The notes under the pieces were generated by a model. The model saw nothing but the letters and a program-made list of their open reading frames with translations, was not told where the DNA came from and searched no databases. 64,000 nucleotides of DNA from an archaeon. Lineage in GTDB: Archaea; Micrarchaeota; Micrarchaeia; Anstonellales; Bilamarchaeaceae. This document shows positions 1-10,258 of this stretch, piece by piece (position 1 is the stretch's first letter; each line of letters starts with the position of its first letter). The stretch lies in the NCBI GenBank assembly GCA_020053355.1, contig JAGVNI010000006.1:34451-98450 (forward strand), read 5' to 3'. Position numbers and translations under genes: made by a program.

Positions 1-35
1 GTCACATCTTTCGAGTTTCGTAAACATCCCCGCGA

Positions 36-779
36 CTAATCCGTCTCGATTCTCGGGGCGAGGAAATACACGACTTTGGCGCCCTCGATGTCGTATTCAA
101 GCTTCAGCGGCCGGTCTGTCTCCAGGTTGATTGTGATGTTGGATTGGGCGCTCGTCGCCTTCACCATGTCCTCAAGGTACTGCAGCGGGAACGTCGCTTT
201 GGCGCCGCTGACGACCGTCAGTTCGGGCAGCTCCGCGCTTCCCTTGTCGAATTCGGCCTTGACATCGCCGTTCTCGCCCCGCACATCCACGACGAACTGC
301 GTGTCGCTGAGCTGCAGGCGGACGTGCGAACTTATGAGTTTCGCGTCTTTAAGGGTCTCCTTGAATGCATCCGCCTTTATCCGGACGGTGTTCTGGAACT
401 CGATTTTAGGCTCCCTCTGCACCCGGTCGCCGGTCTCGATAAGCGGGACCTTGAACGTCCTCTTGTGCTTGTCCCCGAAAAAGCGCACGACAAGGCGGCC
501 TTCTTCTACAGAAAGCTCGGCCTTCTCGCCTTTTTTGCCTCGCGCCAGCACGTTCGAGAGCTGGCCGATGTCCGTCCCGATTTTCATCTCTTCCGGGACG
601 TTGTATTCGACGAATGCCTCTTTCGGCATGGTGAACGACACCATGGAAATCTGCGACGGGTCCATGGCTTTAAGGTGCAGGCCGTCGGCCTTGACCTCGA
701 ACTGGCCTTCCTCGACCAGGCAGACGATTGAATCGATTGCCGCTTTCAGCGCTGGAGCTTCCTGTATGACTAGCCTCAT
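36..779 (-). CDS. pcn: DNA polymerase sliding clamp (PCNA)
   Basis: 247-aa ORF; full-length PCNA-like sequence (LKAMDPSQISMVSFTMPKEAFVEY..., ...LEYDIEGAKVVYFLAPRIE C-terminus). Confidence 0.97.
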   Translation of the reverse strand: MRLVIQEAPALKAAIDSIVCLVEEGQFEVKADGLHLKAMDPSQISMVSFTMPKEAFVEYNVPEEMKIGTDIGQLSNVLARGKKGEKAELSVEEGRLVVRFFGDKHKRTFKVPLIETGDRVQREPKIEFQNTVRIKADAFKETLKDAKLISSHVRLQLSDTQFVVDVRGENGDVKAEFDKGSAELPELTVVSGAKATFPLQYLEDMVKATSAQSNITINLETDRPLKLEYDIEGAKVVYFLAPRIETD

Positions 780-877
780 GATAATAACCTCCCGAATCTG
801 ATTAGGGTAATAAGACTAATAAGGATTGCGCTACCCCACCTGGTTGTCCTTATACGGGGCGGCCTTAAACCATAAGC

Positions 878-939
878 GGCAACTCGGTAGCTACTCTTGT
901 CATCACGAATCAGTCTGGGACGGTCTCGTCATCGTTGCC
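878..939 (-). ncRNA. Candidate C/D-box sRNA
   Basis: Minus strand: GGCAA-CGATGA(C-like)-15nt-CTGA(D')-TTCG-TGATGA(C')-12nt-CCGA(D-like)-G-TTGCC. The 5-bp terminal stem GGCAA/TTGCC closes it; a TTAAAAA TATA-like box lies ~26-28 nt upstream on the same strand. Confidence 0.45.
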
Positions 940-1038
940 ATATGATACTCCCAGGCCTGGTTTTTAACCCATCTGTCTGGTTATGGTCGTAATCTCTTGC
1001 CGCGCATGTTTATAAACAATTCCCAACAAATTCCCACC

Positions 1039-2610
1039 ATGTGTCGCCCACTGGCAGCCAAACCCAAGGATTACGGGCAGATCGCACAAGGGGCTTCCAC
1101 GGCCATCCGGGCCAAGCTTGTGACACTTTCGATGGAAGAGGGCATCGTAGGCGGGGGGAAATCGCTTCTTGAGGGCGCAGCCCTTCTTGTGGCATTCGAG
1201 ACGCGAAAGATTGGGCGCGGCGAAGAGCCCGAGGTTCATGAGGATGCGGTGCGGGTGCTCCGCACCCTGGAAGAATCGCCTCCTCTTGGGACATATCTCT
1301 CCCTCATCCGGGACGGCATTTGCCAGCCTGAATCCGTAAAAGACTTCGTAGCCCTCTGCTTCGAACTGTCAAGCCTGGCCAAAACCCATGTCGCGCTCAA
1401 AGCGGAATCGCTGAAGCTGCGCGTGCCTTCATTGCCAGCATCCTTCAGGGAGCACGTGGTGGATGCCTTGCTGTCCGATGCCTATGCCTCCCCCCAGGAG
1501 CGCTTCGAGGCCGCAGTCCTTTCAGCATACCTCTATGCGTTATCCCCTGGCGAAGCGGGGCAATACTCGGATATCCTGAAGATGAGCGGCGTATGCGACT
1601 TCTCCGGCCTGTTCGCAAAAGTCATCGACATCCCTTCCGAAACCGTAAGGGACCCCCGCGGGTTGATTGGAAAAATACGTTCATTCCTGAATCTGCAACT
1701 GGCAATCCTGGGCTTCGATTCGCATGAAGAGCCCGATAACCCCGGACCGGACGACCCCGTCCCTCCAGCCGAAGAGGAGGAAGAGCCCGCGCCCATCACC
1801 AAGCCCAGCATCGTCCCCTGCGCCAAAGTGGACCTGTTCAGGCCGGTTCCGGAAGGCAGCGTCTCGGTGTTCCCTGCCCCGGAAGAACCCCCCGCCATTT
1901 CGTCCGAGGGCTCAAACATCGCATCATTCATCCAATCCGGCACCACCCCGGCATTTCCGGCAATATTCACAGACGACCAGATAATCAATGACGCCCTGCT
2001 CGCACTCGAAGGCCTGGAGTCGAAATCTCTTGAAGACCTGGATGTGCTCGAACCCGGCCTGTATCAATTGATAATCGCCCGGAACCTGCAGGCGAGGTTC
2101 GCATCAGCCTTGAATAATGATATGGGAGAGCCCGGAAGCATGGACCAGACAAAGAGGCTAGATTGCGGCACAAAGCCGTCCAATCCGCCAATCCCGGCAA
2201 GCTCCAATGCGGAATCCCTCCGCCAAATGGACCTCCGCGGCAGGTCGATGGATGACGGGACCATGTGCCGGCTCATATGCCTCGAATGTTTCAAACTGGG
2301 GACGGCAAAACCCATTATCGGAGGCCAATACGCTCCCATCAGCGTCCTTCGGTCGAATCTCCAATGGAGGCTAAAAGGCGATTTGGAATTGAACAGGCAG
2401 TTCGCCAGGGTTTGGAAGGCCATGGACCGCGCAGGGGCAATCGCCCATAAAAGAGATGCGGCATCCTTGCAGCCAAATGCTGATTTCACCGACCCAATCG
2501 TGAAAGATGCAGTTGCCTGGGCCACCCGCCACCACCGCCAAATCAGGAATCCCCCACAGACAGACCCAAGCGCCAATCATTCCAGTGGCGGGCATGACGA
2601 GCGCAAATAG
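1039..2610 (+). CDS. Hypothetical protein with acidic/proline-rich linker
   Basis: ORF 997-2610; ATG at 1039 chosen because tttataaac TATA-like sequence at ~1009 lies just upstream; linker EEPDNPGPDDPVPPAEEEEEPAP. Confidence 0.7.
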   Translation: MCRPLAAKPKDYGQIAQGASTAIRAKLVTLSMEEGIVGGGKSLLEGAALLVAFETRKIGRGEEPEVHEDAVRVLRTLEESPPLGTYLSLIRDGICQPESVKDFVALCFELSSLAKTHVALKAESLKLRVPSLPASFREHVVDALLSDAYASPQERFEAAVLSAYLYALSPGEAGQYSDILKMSGVCDFSGLFAKVIDIPSETVRDPRGLIGKIRSFLNLQLAILGFDSHEEPDNPGPDDPVPPAEEEEEPAPITKPSIVPCAKVDLFRPVPEGSVSVFPAPEEPPAISSEGSNIASFIQSGTTPAFPAIFTDDQIINDALLALEGLESKSLEDLDVLEPGLYQLIIARNLQARFASALNNDMGEPGSMDQTKRLDCGTKPSNPPIPASSNAESLRQMDLRGRSMDDGTMCRLICLECFKLGTAKPIIGGQYAPISVLRSNLQWRLKGDLELNRQFARVWKAMDRAGAIAHKRDAASLQPNADFTDPIVKDAVAWATRHHRQIRNPPQTDPSANHSSGGHDERK

Positions 2611-2614
2611 CCCA

Positions 2615-3985
2615 TCATTCCCGGTTCGGATTCATCTCGCGCCTGTCAAACTCGCCAGCACGCAAGACCGTGAACCTGCCGAAACGTGCCACTACGGGCA
2701 GCCCCTCTGTCCCGATTGGGTTTGCCCGCACGGTCATATCGCATGCCCCGCCGTACCAGGGATTCTCCTCCTTCATGCCTCCGTCGCATACGAGAAGGTA
2801 TCCCCCCTCCCCCATGTCATCCCGGACCTCGAATCCGGCAGCCGCCACCCACTGGCCGGTTCCGCCGGACATCCCGGTGAATACGATATCCGGCCGCTCG
2901 GAATGGAGCTTGAGGAGCCCGTCCCATTCCTCCTGGTATATTATAGGCGAGATATCCAGCCCGGAACGGACAAACCCGGCAAGGGTGAGGATGCCGACAA
3001 GGAGGCATGCCCCGATGAACGCGCGCTGGTCCGTCCTGAAGTATCCCAGTCCAATCCCAGTGAGGATGGCTACCGGCACATATGCGTCCCAGGCGAAACG
3101 CATCTGGAAATCGGGCCGTGTGATTAGGGGCTGCGAAAGAAGGACGCCCATGAAAAGCCAAGGGAGGAAGAGCATCGCGTGCTTGCGCCCCAGCCTGGTC
3201 ATGCCGAGCAGCGCCGGTAGCAGGAATAACGCATACTCCGTGAAGAAGACCGGATTCAGCCCCACAGTTTCGCCCTGTCCTATTACGCCGATGCTCCCTT
3301 CCCCTATCATCCCCTTTGCAAGGACAATCACGATTCCCCCGGACATCAGCACGGCGAGCATGGAAATGCAGAACCACGACTCGGCCGATATCCGCGACTT
3401 ATCCAGCCATTCCAATGCCGGAACGAGCAGCAGGAAAGGGATAGCGGATAGGACCGTGAAGGCGCCCGATGAGAAATGGCTGCCCAGCATAAGGATGGCG
3501 AAGAGGGCTGAAGCCGCGGCGTCGGCGAAGGAGAATTTTTCCGACGCTTTCAGCATATAATACAGGAACCATGCCCCGAAAAAAAGCCCCACGGCGTTCT
3601 TCAGCAAATCTCCGGTCATCAGCATGTTTGTCGGAGAGAATGCTGCGAAGAAGGCGGCAAGCAATGCGGCATCCCGCCCCCCGCCAAGGCGTTCTGCCAG
3701 TTTGAATGCCGGGAAGGCTATCGCCGCCGAAGCGAGGGCAATCGCTATCTTGAAGCCCAGCATTATGCCGAATACGGCTGCGAACGTCCCCGCATAATAG
3801 AACGCCAGCGGGGGGTCGGAAACGTCCGGGTACCCCTGCGTCAGAACCTCCCGGATGTGCTCCACATAATACCCGGCGTCGTTGTTGTAGACGAGCGGCT
3901 CGCCAGCCAGGAAAAAGAGCTTGAGGGCTAATGATGCGAGGAAAATCAGCGCAAGGACGGCGGCATGCGCTCTGCGGCTCTCCAT
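2615..3985 (-). CDS. Polytopic membrane protein, GT-C / PMT-like glycosyltransferase family
   Basis: 456 aa, multiple TM segments, N-terminal acidic loop (YNNDAGYYVEHIREVLTQGYPDVSDPPLAFY) typical of GT-C enzymes. Confidence 0.65.
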   Translation of the reverse strand: MESRRAHAAVLALIFLASLALKLFFLAGEPLVYNNDAGYYVEHIREVLTQGYPDVSDPPLAFYYAGTFAAVFGIMLGFKIAIALASAAIAFPAFKLAERLGGGRDAALLAAFFAAFSPTNMLMTGDLLKNAVGLFFGAWFLYYMLKASEKFSFADAAASALFAILMLGSHFSSGAFTVLSAIPFLLLVPALEWLDKSRISAESWFCISMLAVLMSGGIVIVLAKGMIGEGSIGVIGQGETVGLNPVFFTEYALFLLPALLGMTRLGRKHAMLFLPWLFMGVLLSQPLITRPDFQMRFAWDAYVPVAILTGIGLGYFRTDQRAFIGACLLVGILTLAGFVRSGLDISPIIYQEEWDGLLKLHSERPDIVFTGMSGGTGQWVAAAGFEVRDDMGEGGYLLVCDGGMKEENPWYGGACDMTVRANPIGTEGLPVVARFGRFTVLRAGEFDRREMNPNRE

Positions 3986-4043
3986 GCCCTATCCCTGTCT
4001 TTTTCCATATTTAACCATGACTGCCACCCTAAGGGGGGACAGC

Positions 4044-4382
4044 TTAGCGGTAGCTCGACTGGTCAGCCTTCGTCATCTTCGCCGGCGGCTGGGGCGCAGG
4101 CGGCCTTGCCACGACCTGTATCTTCGGCAGCTGCCTGCTCGAGAACGCAAGGAGCGCAATCGCTATCGCGCAAAGGCCGAGGCCCACGATGATTTCCCCG
4201 CTCCCCTTTATCCTGAGGAAGTCAGTTATGAACATGGCTGCGCCCAGCAGGATGAAAAGCAGCCCGAAAACCAGTATCAAGTCCCCGGTCATGGTAAGGG
4301 CGGCCGCCCTCATGAATGGCGGCATCTGCCGGGCCTGCATCTGCGGGGGCGCCATCGCTTCTTCCTCTTCATCCATAATCAT
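4044..4382 (-). CDS. Small membrane protein (2 TM), hypothetical
   Basis: 112 aa; hydrophobic segments; ATGA-type overlap with the upstream gene 4379-5389. Confidence 0.6.
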   Translation of the reverse strand: MIMDEEEEAMAPPQMQARQMPPFMRAAALTMTGDLILVFGLLFILLGAAMFITDFLRIKGSGEIIVGLGLCAIAIALLAFSSRQLPKIQVVARPPAPQPPAKMTKADQSSYR

Positions 4383-5389
4383 CCCTCAATCCGATTCTGC
4401 CTTACCTTGACCCCGGCATCTCGGAGCAGCCTCATCGGCGTCTCTCCCATCGGGTAATCGACGTTGTAGACGACCTCCTTGATGCCGGCGTTTATTATCA
4501 TCTTGGTGCAGAGCAGGCACGGGGAGAACGTGGTGTATATCGTCGAGTCCTTGATGCTTATCCCATGGTAGGACGCCTGGACGATGGCATTCTCCTCCCC
4601 GTGGCTGCAGAGGCATTCCTCAAGGTTCTTGCCTGACTCTGTGAAGCTGTTGCACCTGGGGCATCCGCCTTCGGCGCAGTTTCTCGTCCCGCGCGGCGTC
4701 CCGTTATAGCCGGTAGATATGATGCGCTTGTCTTTCACGATGACCGCGGCCACCTTGCGTTTCACGCAGTTGCTCCTGGATGCGACCACCTTCGCTATGC
4801 TCATGAAATAGTCGTCCCATGACGGCCTGGAAATCTTGAACTTGTCCGATACTGCGGCGAGATTCTTGTCGACCTCGTCATGGAGCTCGTTCAAATCCCC
4901 CCCGTTCACGATGCGCTTGTCGGCGAGGGCGAACGTCCCGAGAAGGTTCTGCTTCGTTTTTTCAGCGTTCTCCATCTCCAGTTTCTCGATTTCCAAAAAA
5001 GCCTCGAACGTGCGGGGGTCCTCCTCGCGGTCCCTCGAGCGGATGCGTTCAAAGCGCACTTCGGCCGGAGCGGTGACGTAGAACAGGAAGAACCGGCCGA
5101 GTTTCCGGAGTTCCTCCACCTCAGCCGGGTTCCGGATGGAGTCTATGACGTAGTTCTTGTCATTCTGGATTTTCTGGGCGAGTTTCGCACCGAGAATCCC
5201 GGGCCCAAAGCGCTCGCGGAGCTCGTTGCCCTTCCGGATCAGGTTCTCGCGCGTGACCGCCTTGCCCTCAGCCTTCACTTCCTCGCGTATTATGTCGGAG
5301 AGCGAGTAGAAATAGAACCCCTTCTTCATCAGGTAATCCGCTATCGTGCTCTTCCCCGCGCAGTTCTCTCCCGTCAGTCCTATAATCAT
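4379..5389 (-). CDS. Fusion protein: P-loop nucleotide kinase-like domain + deoxycytidylate deaminase domain
   Basis: N-term Walker A GLTGENCAGKSTIADYL; C-term zinc deaminase motifs HGEENAI and PCLLCTKMIINAGIKEVVY. Confidence 0.9.
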   Translation of the reverse strand: MIIGLTGENCAGKSTIADYLMKKGFYFYSLSDIIREEVKAEGKAVTRENLIRKGNELRERFGPGILGAKLAQKIQNDKNYVIDSIRNPAEVEELRKLGRFFLFYVTAPAEVRFERIRSRDREEDPRTFEAFLEIEKLEMENAEKTKQNLLGTFALADKRIVNGGDLNELHDEVDKNLAAVSDKFKISRPSWDDYFMSIAKVVASRSNCVKRKVAAVIVKDKRIISTGYNGTPRGTRNCAEGGCPRCNSFTESGKNLEECLCSHGEENAIVQASYHGISIKDSTIYTTFSPCLLCTKMIINAGIKEVVYNVDYPMGETPMRLLRDAGVKVRQNRIEG

Positions 5390-5518
5390 CCAACCACCAG
5401 AAATCGCAAGCAGTACTCTCCTTTCCGGATTAAATACGTTGTTGTTGCGGGAAAGGCATCAGGAAGGCGGATGGCGAATACCATCCCCTTTAAACATTTT
5501 TTACCATATACTTTTTAT

Positions 5519-6187
5519 ATGGCCGCCCAACCCCAGCCCCAAGCGCAAACCTGGCATCAAACCATTACGAGAAGCATCCTAGTGGAGGTCGGGCACGGCC
5601 AGTTCCCCATATGGCGGACATTGCGGAAGCTTCCGCTCGTTGACCAGGCTTACATCGGGCTGGACATCGACGCAAAGAGCTGGCCGAACGAGAAATCGCC
5701 GTATTACGACCTTGAAAAGGGCAGGCGGAAAATACTCGACCGGGCGGCGCAGGGGCATGACTGCAGGTTCATGAGAATCGGCTTTGACGGCACCCTGCCG
5801 CTTCCGGGTTCTGCTGCATCGGAGGTCTATCTCTCCCTGGTCGCGAACGACCCCAGGATACCAATGCATGTGGTCGAGCGCCTGCTCCACGAATCATGCC
5901 GCGTCCTGGCACCCGGAGGCCATCTGGTCATAGACAACGGCGCGGTAATGGCAATCGACTGCGGCGATATCATCGTGAGGGGCGAGCCGCCAAGAATCAT
6001 ATTTACGGCAAGCCCTGGCGGCCAACTCGGGGAGGAGGACTATACGAATCCCGTAACGCTCTTCCTCAACGAGGCGTTCGTTCCGATGGAGTTCGGCTTC
6101 TACAGCCAGTTCCTCCGGGGGCGGGGCCTTCCTGCGCATTATCCGGAGGAGCCGGGCGCCTTGTTCTCGATAATGATGAAGAAATGA
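5519..6187 (+). CDS. Class I SAM-dependent methyltransferase-like protein
   Basis: MAAQPQPQAQTWHQ..ILVEVGHGQFP..GLDID..; HESCRVLAPGGHLVIDNG motif; TATA-like tttaaacat ~25-30 nt before ATG 5519. Confidence 0.65.
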   Translation: MAAQPQPQAQTWHQTITRSILVEVGHGQFPIWRTLRKLPLVDQAYIGLDIDAKSWPNEKSPYYDLEKGRRKILDRAAQGHDCRFMRIGFDGTLPLPGSAASEVYLSLVANDPRIPMHVVERLLHESCRVLAPGGHLVIDNGAVMAIDCGDIIVRGEPPRIIFTASPGGQLGEEDYTNPVTLFLNEAFVPMEFGFYSQFLRGRGLPAHYPEEPGALFSIMMKK

Positions 6188-6725
6188 GCGTATGGCATGC
6201 CGCGGCCACCGCCCCGAAAAGGATTAACCTCAGGAATTCCGGCAAGATGGGAAGGAAACTGTCCTCCCACCTGGCAATGGCGCAAGACGGGCCGAACCAT
6301 GACGAGAATCCGAATATGTGCCCGATGCCTAGCGAGTAGAACACGACGAGCGAGAGGTATTGCGAAAGCGGTGGTTTGAGCGACTTATTGATGATTAGCA
6401 CCAGAAGCGACCATAACGAAATCCACAGCACGCTCGCGACAACGGGCCCGAGGAATCCGGTTTCGACGAAGATGAAGCGCGCAAGGGGATTCCCCTCGTT
6501 CGTAGGCGCATTGTATGTCCCCTTCGCCGTCACGGTGATGTCCAGCGTCCCGAACGCAATCCACAAAATTATCGGGATGGCGTATTGCGCGAGGCCGACC
6601 TTCTGCCCCTTGTAAATGAAAACCCAGAGCGCGATGCCGGATGCTATGGAAGCGACGGTGAGCAGCTGTATCGCGAGCGCGCCATCGCTCCCGAAAAACA
6701 TCGAGAAATCGCTATAGCGGCACAT
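6066..6725 (-). CDS. Polytopic membrane protein, hypothetical
   Basis: 219 aa with ~5 TM segments; C-terminal ~40 aa overlap the convergent methyltransferase gene. Confidence 0.6.
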   Translation of the reverse strand: MCRYSDFSMFFGSDGALAIQLLTVASIASGIALWVFIYKGQKVGLAQYAIPIILWIAFGTLDITVTAKGTYNAPTNEGNPLARFIFVETGFLGPVVASVLWISLWSLLVLIINKSLKPPLSQYLSLVVFYSLGIGHIFGFSSWFGPSCAIARWEDSFLPILPEFLRLILFGAVAAACHTLISSSLSRTRRPAPPDNAQEGPAPGGTGCRSRTPSERTPR

Positions 6726-6726
6726 G

Positions 6727-8472
6727 TCAGAAATACTTCCGGAGCATCTTCCGTATCTCCTCGTAGACGGGCTTCTCGCTGCCTGAGAGCATCGACACCT
6801 GGCTGTCCCACTTGGCTATCTCGTCGGATGTCATATACGTATACAGGACGTCCCCTTCGTTGACGTTCTTGCCCATTATGATGCCGTCGCATGAAATGGC
6901 GAGCTGGTCCCCTTCGCCGGCCTCATCGACCTTCTCCTTCTCTTTCTGGATTTCGCGTATCTCGCCGACAACCTGCCCCGCGCGGTCCATCAGCCTATAC
7001 TCCTTCTTCACGCGCCCGCCAAGCACTTGCACCCCGAAGATAGCCGGTTTCGAGGCCCGGAACACGTAGCCTTCCAGCACCTTGAGCTTCCCGGGCCAGA
7101 TGAACTTCTCAAGCGCCTGCCTCTTTATGCGCTCCTTCTCCTCCTTGACCCACTGCGAATACGCCTCCACCAGGCGGTAAATGACGTCGCTGTAAAGCAC
7201 CGGGACTCCTGAATTCTTGCTCTCCTCCCACGCTTCGTCCAGGACCTTCACATTGAACCCAAGGACCGCAGAAAGCACCGGGAACTCATCCCTGCCGACC
7301 GAAGCCGACAGCACGTCCTTGCGCGTGATGTTCCCGACAGCCGCATCCTTGACCGGTATCTCGGCGTCTTTCAGGAGGCTGAGGAGCGCCTCGACCGAAC
7401 CGAGGCTGTCGGCGCGCAGGACGACCCCCGCTTCGTTGCTGTTCTGGAAAATCACGCTTTTGAATTGCGCCTCTATGGCGCCTTTCTCGCTCTCGAAATC
7501 ATGCACGACTTCGACCGGAGAGCCTGGGATGGCGCCGTCCAAATCCGGGGCATTGATTTTCACCCCCGCCGCCGCGGCAATCTCATCGAGCGCGGTGAAC
7601 CTGTCCTTCCCGGAAAGGTTCGGCTCCAGGAGGCTCCGGATTTTCGTCCTCCTAACGCCATCCGAGCTCATGAACGCGATTTCATCGTTCTTCCTCATCA
7701 CGCCGTCATAGATGATGACGTCTATCGTGGTGCCGAGCCCCTTCTCCTCGTTCACCTCGATGATGCTGCCCTTCCCGCGCCCGCCCTCGTCAATCTCAAG
7801 GCGGTCGCCGAGGAACCTCTGGCTGAGGCCGCCTATCAGGACGAGCAATTCGCTCAGGCCTTCCTTGGTCTTCGCGCTAATCGGCACCATGGCTATCTGC
7901 TTGCTGAAATCCTGGATGCGGTCGAACCGTTCGCTGTCGAAACCATGCTCTGAAATCTTGCCCATCAGGCCGTACATCTTCTCGTCGAACCTCTCCCGGA
8001 TGTGCTCCGGCTGCAGGGCGAGGGATTCCATGAACGATGATGTCTTGTGGCTCTTCCAGCCCATAATCGTGTCAATCTTGTTCGCGGCAATCACGAACGG
8101 CGTCTTGTACTGCTTGAGTATCCTGATGCTTTCGATTGTCTGGGGCTGGAACCCCTGGTTGATGTCGACTACGAGGATTGCCAAATCCGCGAGGCTGCCG
8201 CCCCGGTCGCGGAGGTTCGTGAACGCCTCATGGCCCGGCGTGTCTATGAAGAGGAGGCCGGGAATGGTCAGGCTGAATTTCATCTTATTCGCAAGGGAGC
8301 CTGCCACCGCGTCTATGTCCTTTTTGGCGACGTAGCTCGCCCCTATCATCTGCGTGATGCCGCCGGCCTCCTTCTTGGCCACCGCGGTACCGCGGATGGA
8401 GTCAAGGAGCGTCGTCTTTCCGTGGTCCACATGGCCGAGGATGCAAATTATCGGTGAGCGTTTGAATGACAT
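6727..8472 (-). CDS. infB: Translation initiation factor aIF5B
   Basis: [49 protein letters not shown]1-G5 GTPase motifs; start moved from 8607 to Met at 8472. Confidence 0.96.
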   Translation of the reverse strand: MSFKRSPIICILGHVDHGKTTLLDSIRGTAVAKKEAGGITQMIGASYVAKKDIDAVAGSLANKMKFSLTIPGLLFIDTPGHEAFTNLRDRGGSLADLAILVVDINQGFQPQTIESIRILKQYKTPFVIAANKIDTIMGWKSHKTSSFMESLALQPEHIRERFDEKMYGLMGKISEHGFDSERFDRIQDFSKQIAMVPISAKTKEGLSELLVLIGGLSQRFLGDRLEIDEGGRGKGSIIEVNEEKGLGTTIDVIIYDGVMRKNDEIAFMSSDGVRRTKIRSLLEPNLSGKDRFTALDEIAAAAGVKINAPDLDGAIPGSPVEVVHDFESEKGAIEAQFKSVIFQNSNEAGVVLRADSLGSVEALLSLLKDAEIPVKDAAVGNITRKDVLSASVGRDEFPVLSAVLGFNVKVLDEAWEESKNSGVPVLYSDVIYRLVEAYSQWVKEEKERIKRQALEKFIWPGKLKVLEGYVFRASKPAIFGVQVLGGRVKKEYRLMDRAGQVVGEIREIQKEKEKVDEAGEGDQLAISCDGIIMGKNVNEGDVLYTYMTSDEIAKWDSQVSMLSGSEKPVYEEIRKMLRKYF

Positions 8473-8646
8473 AGAACCTGCCTCTGGATTTATTTTAATG
8501 CCCACAATTCTAATAACCATTTGGGCGCGGCCGCCGTCAGGGTGCCTGAAGCGGGCTATCCTTTGCCGCTGCCAATTAACCCTCATTTTACATAAATACA
8601 CACACATTTAAAAACACTATTATGCACAATACGTTTGGCGACTATT

Positions 8647-10254
8647 ATGGCTCAAGACATCAGAACGCTCACTGGAGAGACCGCAGACGTTGCGGAGAAA
8701 AGGCGCGGCTTTCATCCGTTTGCCGCGATGGCAGAAAGCATCAGGAACGCCAGGGCACGGCGCTCGACTATCGAGCTTTTCGAGGCGGCGATGCGCTTTG
8801 GAGAGCGGGAAAACATCGACGAAGCCCTCGCTTCCTATATTGCACTCCCTCAAAAACCGAAGGAGCAATCGCTGCTCCACCTGCAGGAAGCCCTAAAAAG
8901 ATGCTCGTCCCTCCCATTCGAGGACGCTGCCAAGACGCAGCGCGTCACAGTAATCGCGGAATTGTTCGCAGGCGCGGCCAGGATGCTGCCTGTGGATTCA
9001 GAAGGCGAACGCATCACCGCGCCTTATCGGGATGCAATCAAGGCATTTCGGGATATCGTCGAGCATGATGATTTGCGACTCAGCGGGAAAGAGGAGCATT
9101 CGGGGGCCATCCTCGCATGCGTGGCCGCCCTTTGGGAGCTTGAATACGGAAGCTTCAAATTCTGGGATGCGCGCGCGCATGATTCGGCAACCCAGGATTA
9201 TACAATTACTAAGCTGCTTGAGATGCCGGGTTCGCCCGATACGGATGAGCACGGCTGGTCCCTTCTCCGGAAGGATTTGGCAGAGCTTGGCATCGCGATA
9301 GCCGGAAACCCATCCCCGAAAACAGAGGCGTTCTTCAGGAGCATGCTATTTGACGGAGACAAGGACGTAGCCAAGGCCGCGCTAAAAGGCGCGCTTTACT
9401 TCGGCCGCATACCGGAGGAATTCTTCGACATCGCAGGCGATTTGACGAAAGTTTCGGGCCTGGAATCCGCGGCGCAGAATTTCATCGCAGCCGGCCATCT
9501 CAAGATGCTGCTTGAAGTGGAAGGCGAGAACAAGATGATGGCATTGCGGCAGCTCGCATCTATGTATTCCCGGGGCATGGGGCACCTCGCCCCGATGCTG
9601 AAGCAGACCGGCCGCGAAATCACGGAGTCCGCCCTAGCAGCGGATGATAATCTGGAAAACCGGCGCAGACAGCTGGATGCGCTCGTGTACCTCGCATCTG
9701 CCGGGATAATGCCCTACGATGGCGAAACGCTCAAAAGGCTGCTAACGCCGCTTCTCGGTTCGCAGGGGGCGGCAGGCGCATTCTACAACCTGACCGGAAT
9801 CATCCTGATGAAGTGCGAGGATGCAGGCCTCCACAAGGCCGTCACGCAGATGGAATCCGACCGCGTGAACGCTTGCATTGCCAGTCTCGAATGCGCGGAC
9901 GGGAAGCAATTCGAATCATCGATGGAGCTTGTCAGGCTGCTTGCGACCGGGCGGGATTACCTGCTGAAAAACGGGATTATCGCGCATGTCATGAGCGAGA
10001 TGGTGGATGTCGTTTCCGAGCCAGCCGGTGCAAGCGAGGAGGAGCAGAATGAGCAAAGGCGCAAGGCTGTAGGGGTGCTATCCGAGCTGGGAAAGCTCGG
10101 GATAAGCGTGACCCTGACGACCTCTTCTCCCGATGGAGTTTTCACCGAGGCGGAGACGCGCAAGGCGCACGAGCTCCAGGAACTATTCGATAAATTCTCG
10201 CCAAAAGCGCAAGGCGCGCCGGCAGGACCAACGGAAGGACCAACGGAAGGGTGA
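8647..10254 (+). CDS. Hypothetical alpha-helical repeat protein
   Basis: ~535 aa helical sequence; TATA-like atttaaaa at ~8606; ATG at 8647 or TTG at 8635. Confidence 0.65.
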   Translation: MAQDIRTLTGETADVAEKRRGFHPFAAMAESIRNARARRSTIELFEAAMRFGERENIDEALASYIALPQKPKEQSLLHLQEALKRCSSLPFEDAAKTQRVTVIAELFAGAARMLPVDSEGERITAPYRDAIKAFRDIVEHDDLRLSGKEEHSGAILACVAALWELEYGSFKFWDARAHDSATQDYTITKLLEMPGSPDTDEHGWSLLRKDLAELGIAIAGNPSPKTEAFFRSMLFDGDKDVAKAALKGALYFGRIPEEFFDIAGDLTKVSGLESAAQNFIAAGHLKMLLEVEGENKMMALRQLASMYSRGMGHLAPMLKQTGREITESALAADDNLENRRRQLDALVYLASAGIMPYDGETLKRLLTPLLGSQGAAGAFYNLTGIILMKCEDAGLHKAVTQMESDRVNACIASLECADGKQFESSMELVRLLATGRDYLLKNGIIAHVMSEMVDVVSEPAGASEEEQNEQRRKAVGVLSELGKLGISVTLTTSSPDGVFTEAETRKAHELQELFDKFSPKAQGAPAGPTEGPTEG

Positions 10255-10258
10255 TTCT

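Noticed and set aside
76-801. Long plus-strand ORFs antisense to PCNA
   Set aside because: Shadow ORFs of a high-GC coding strand; the minus-strand product is unambiguous PCNA.
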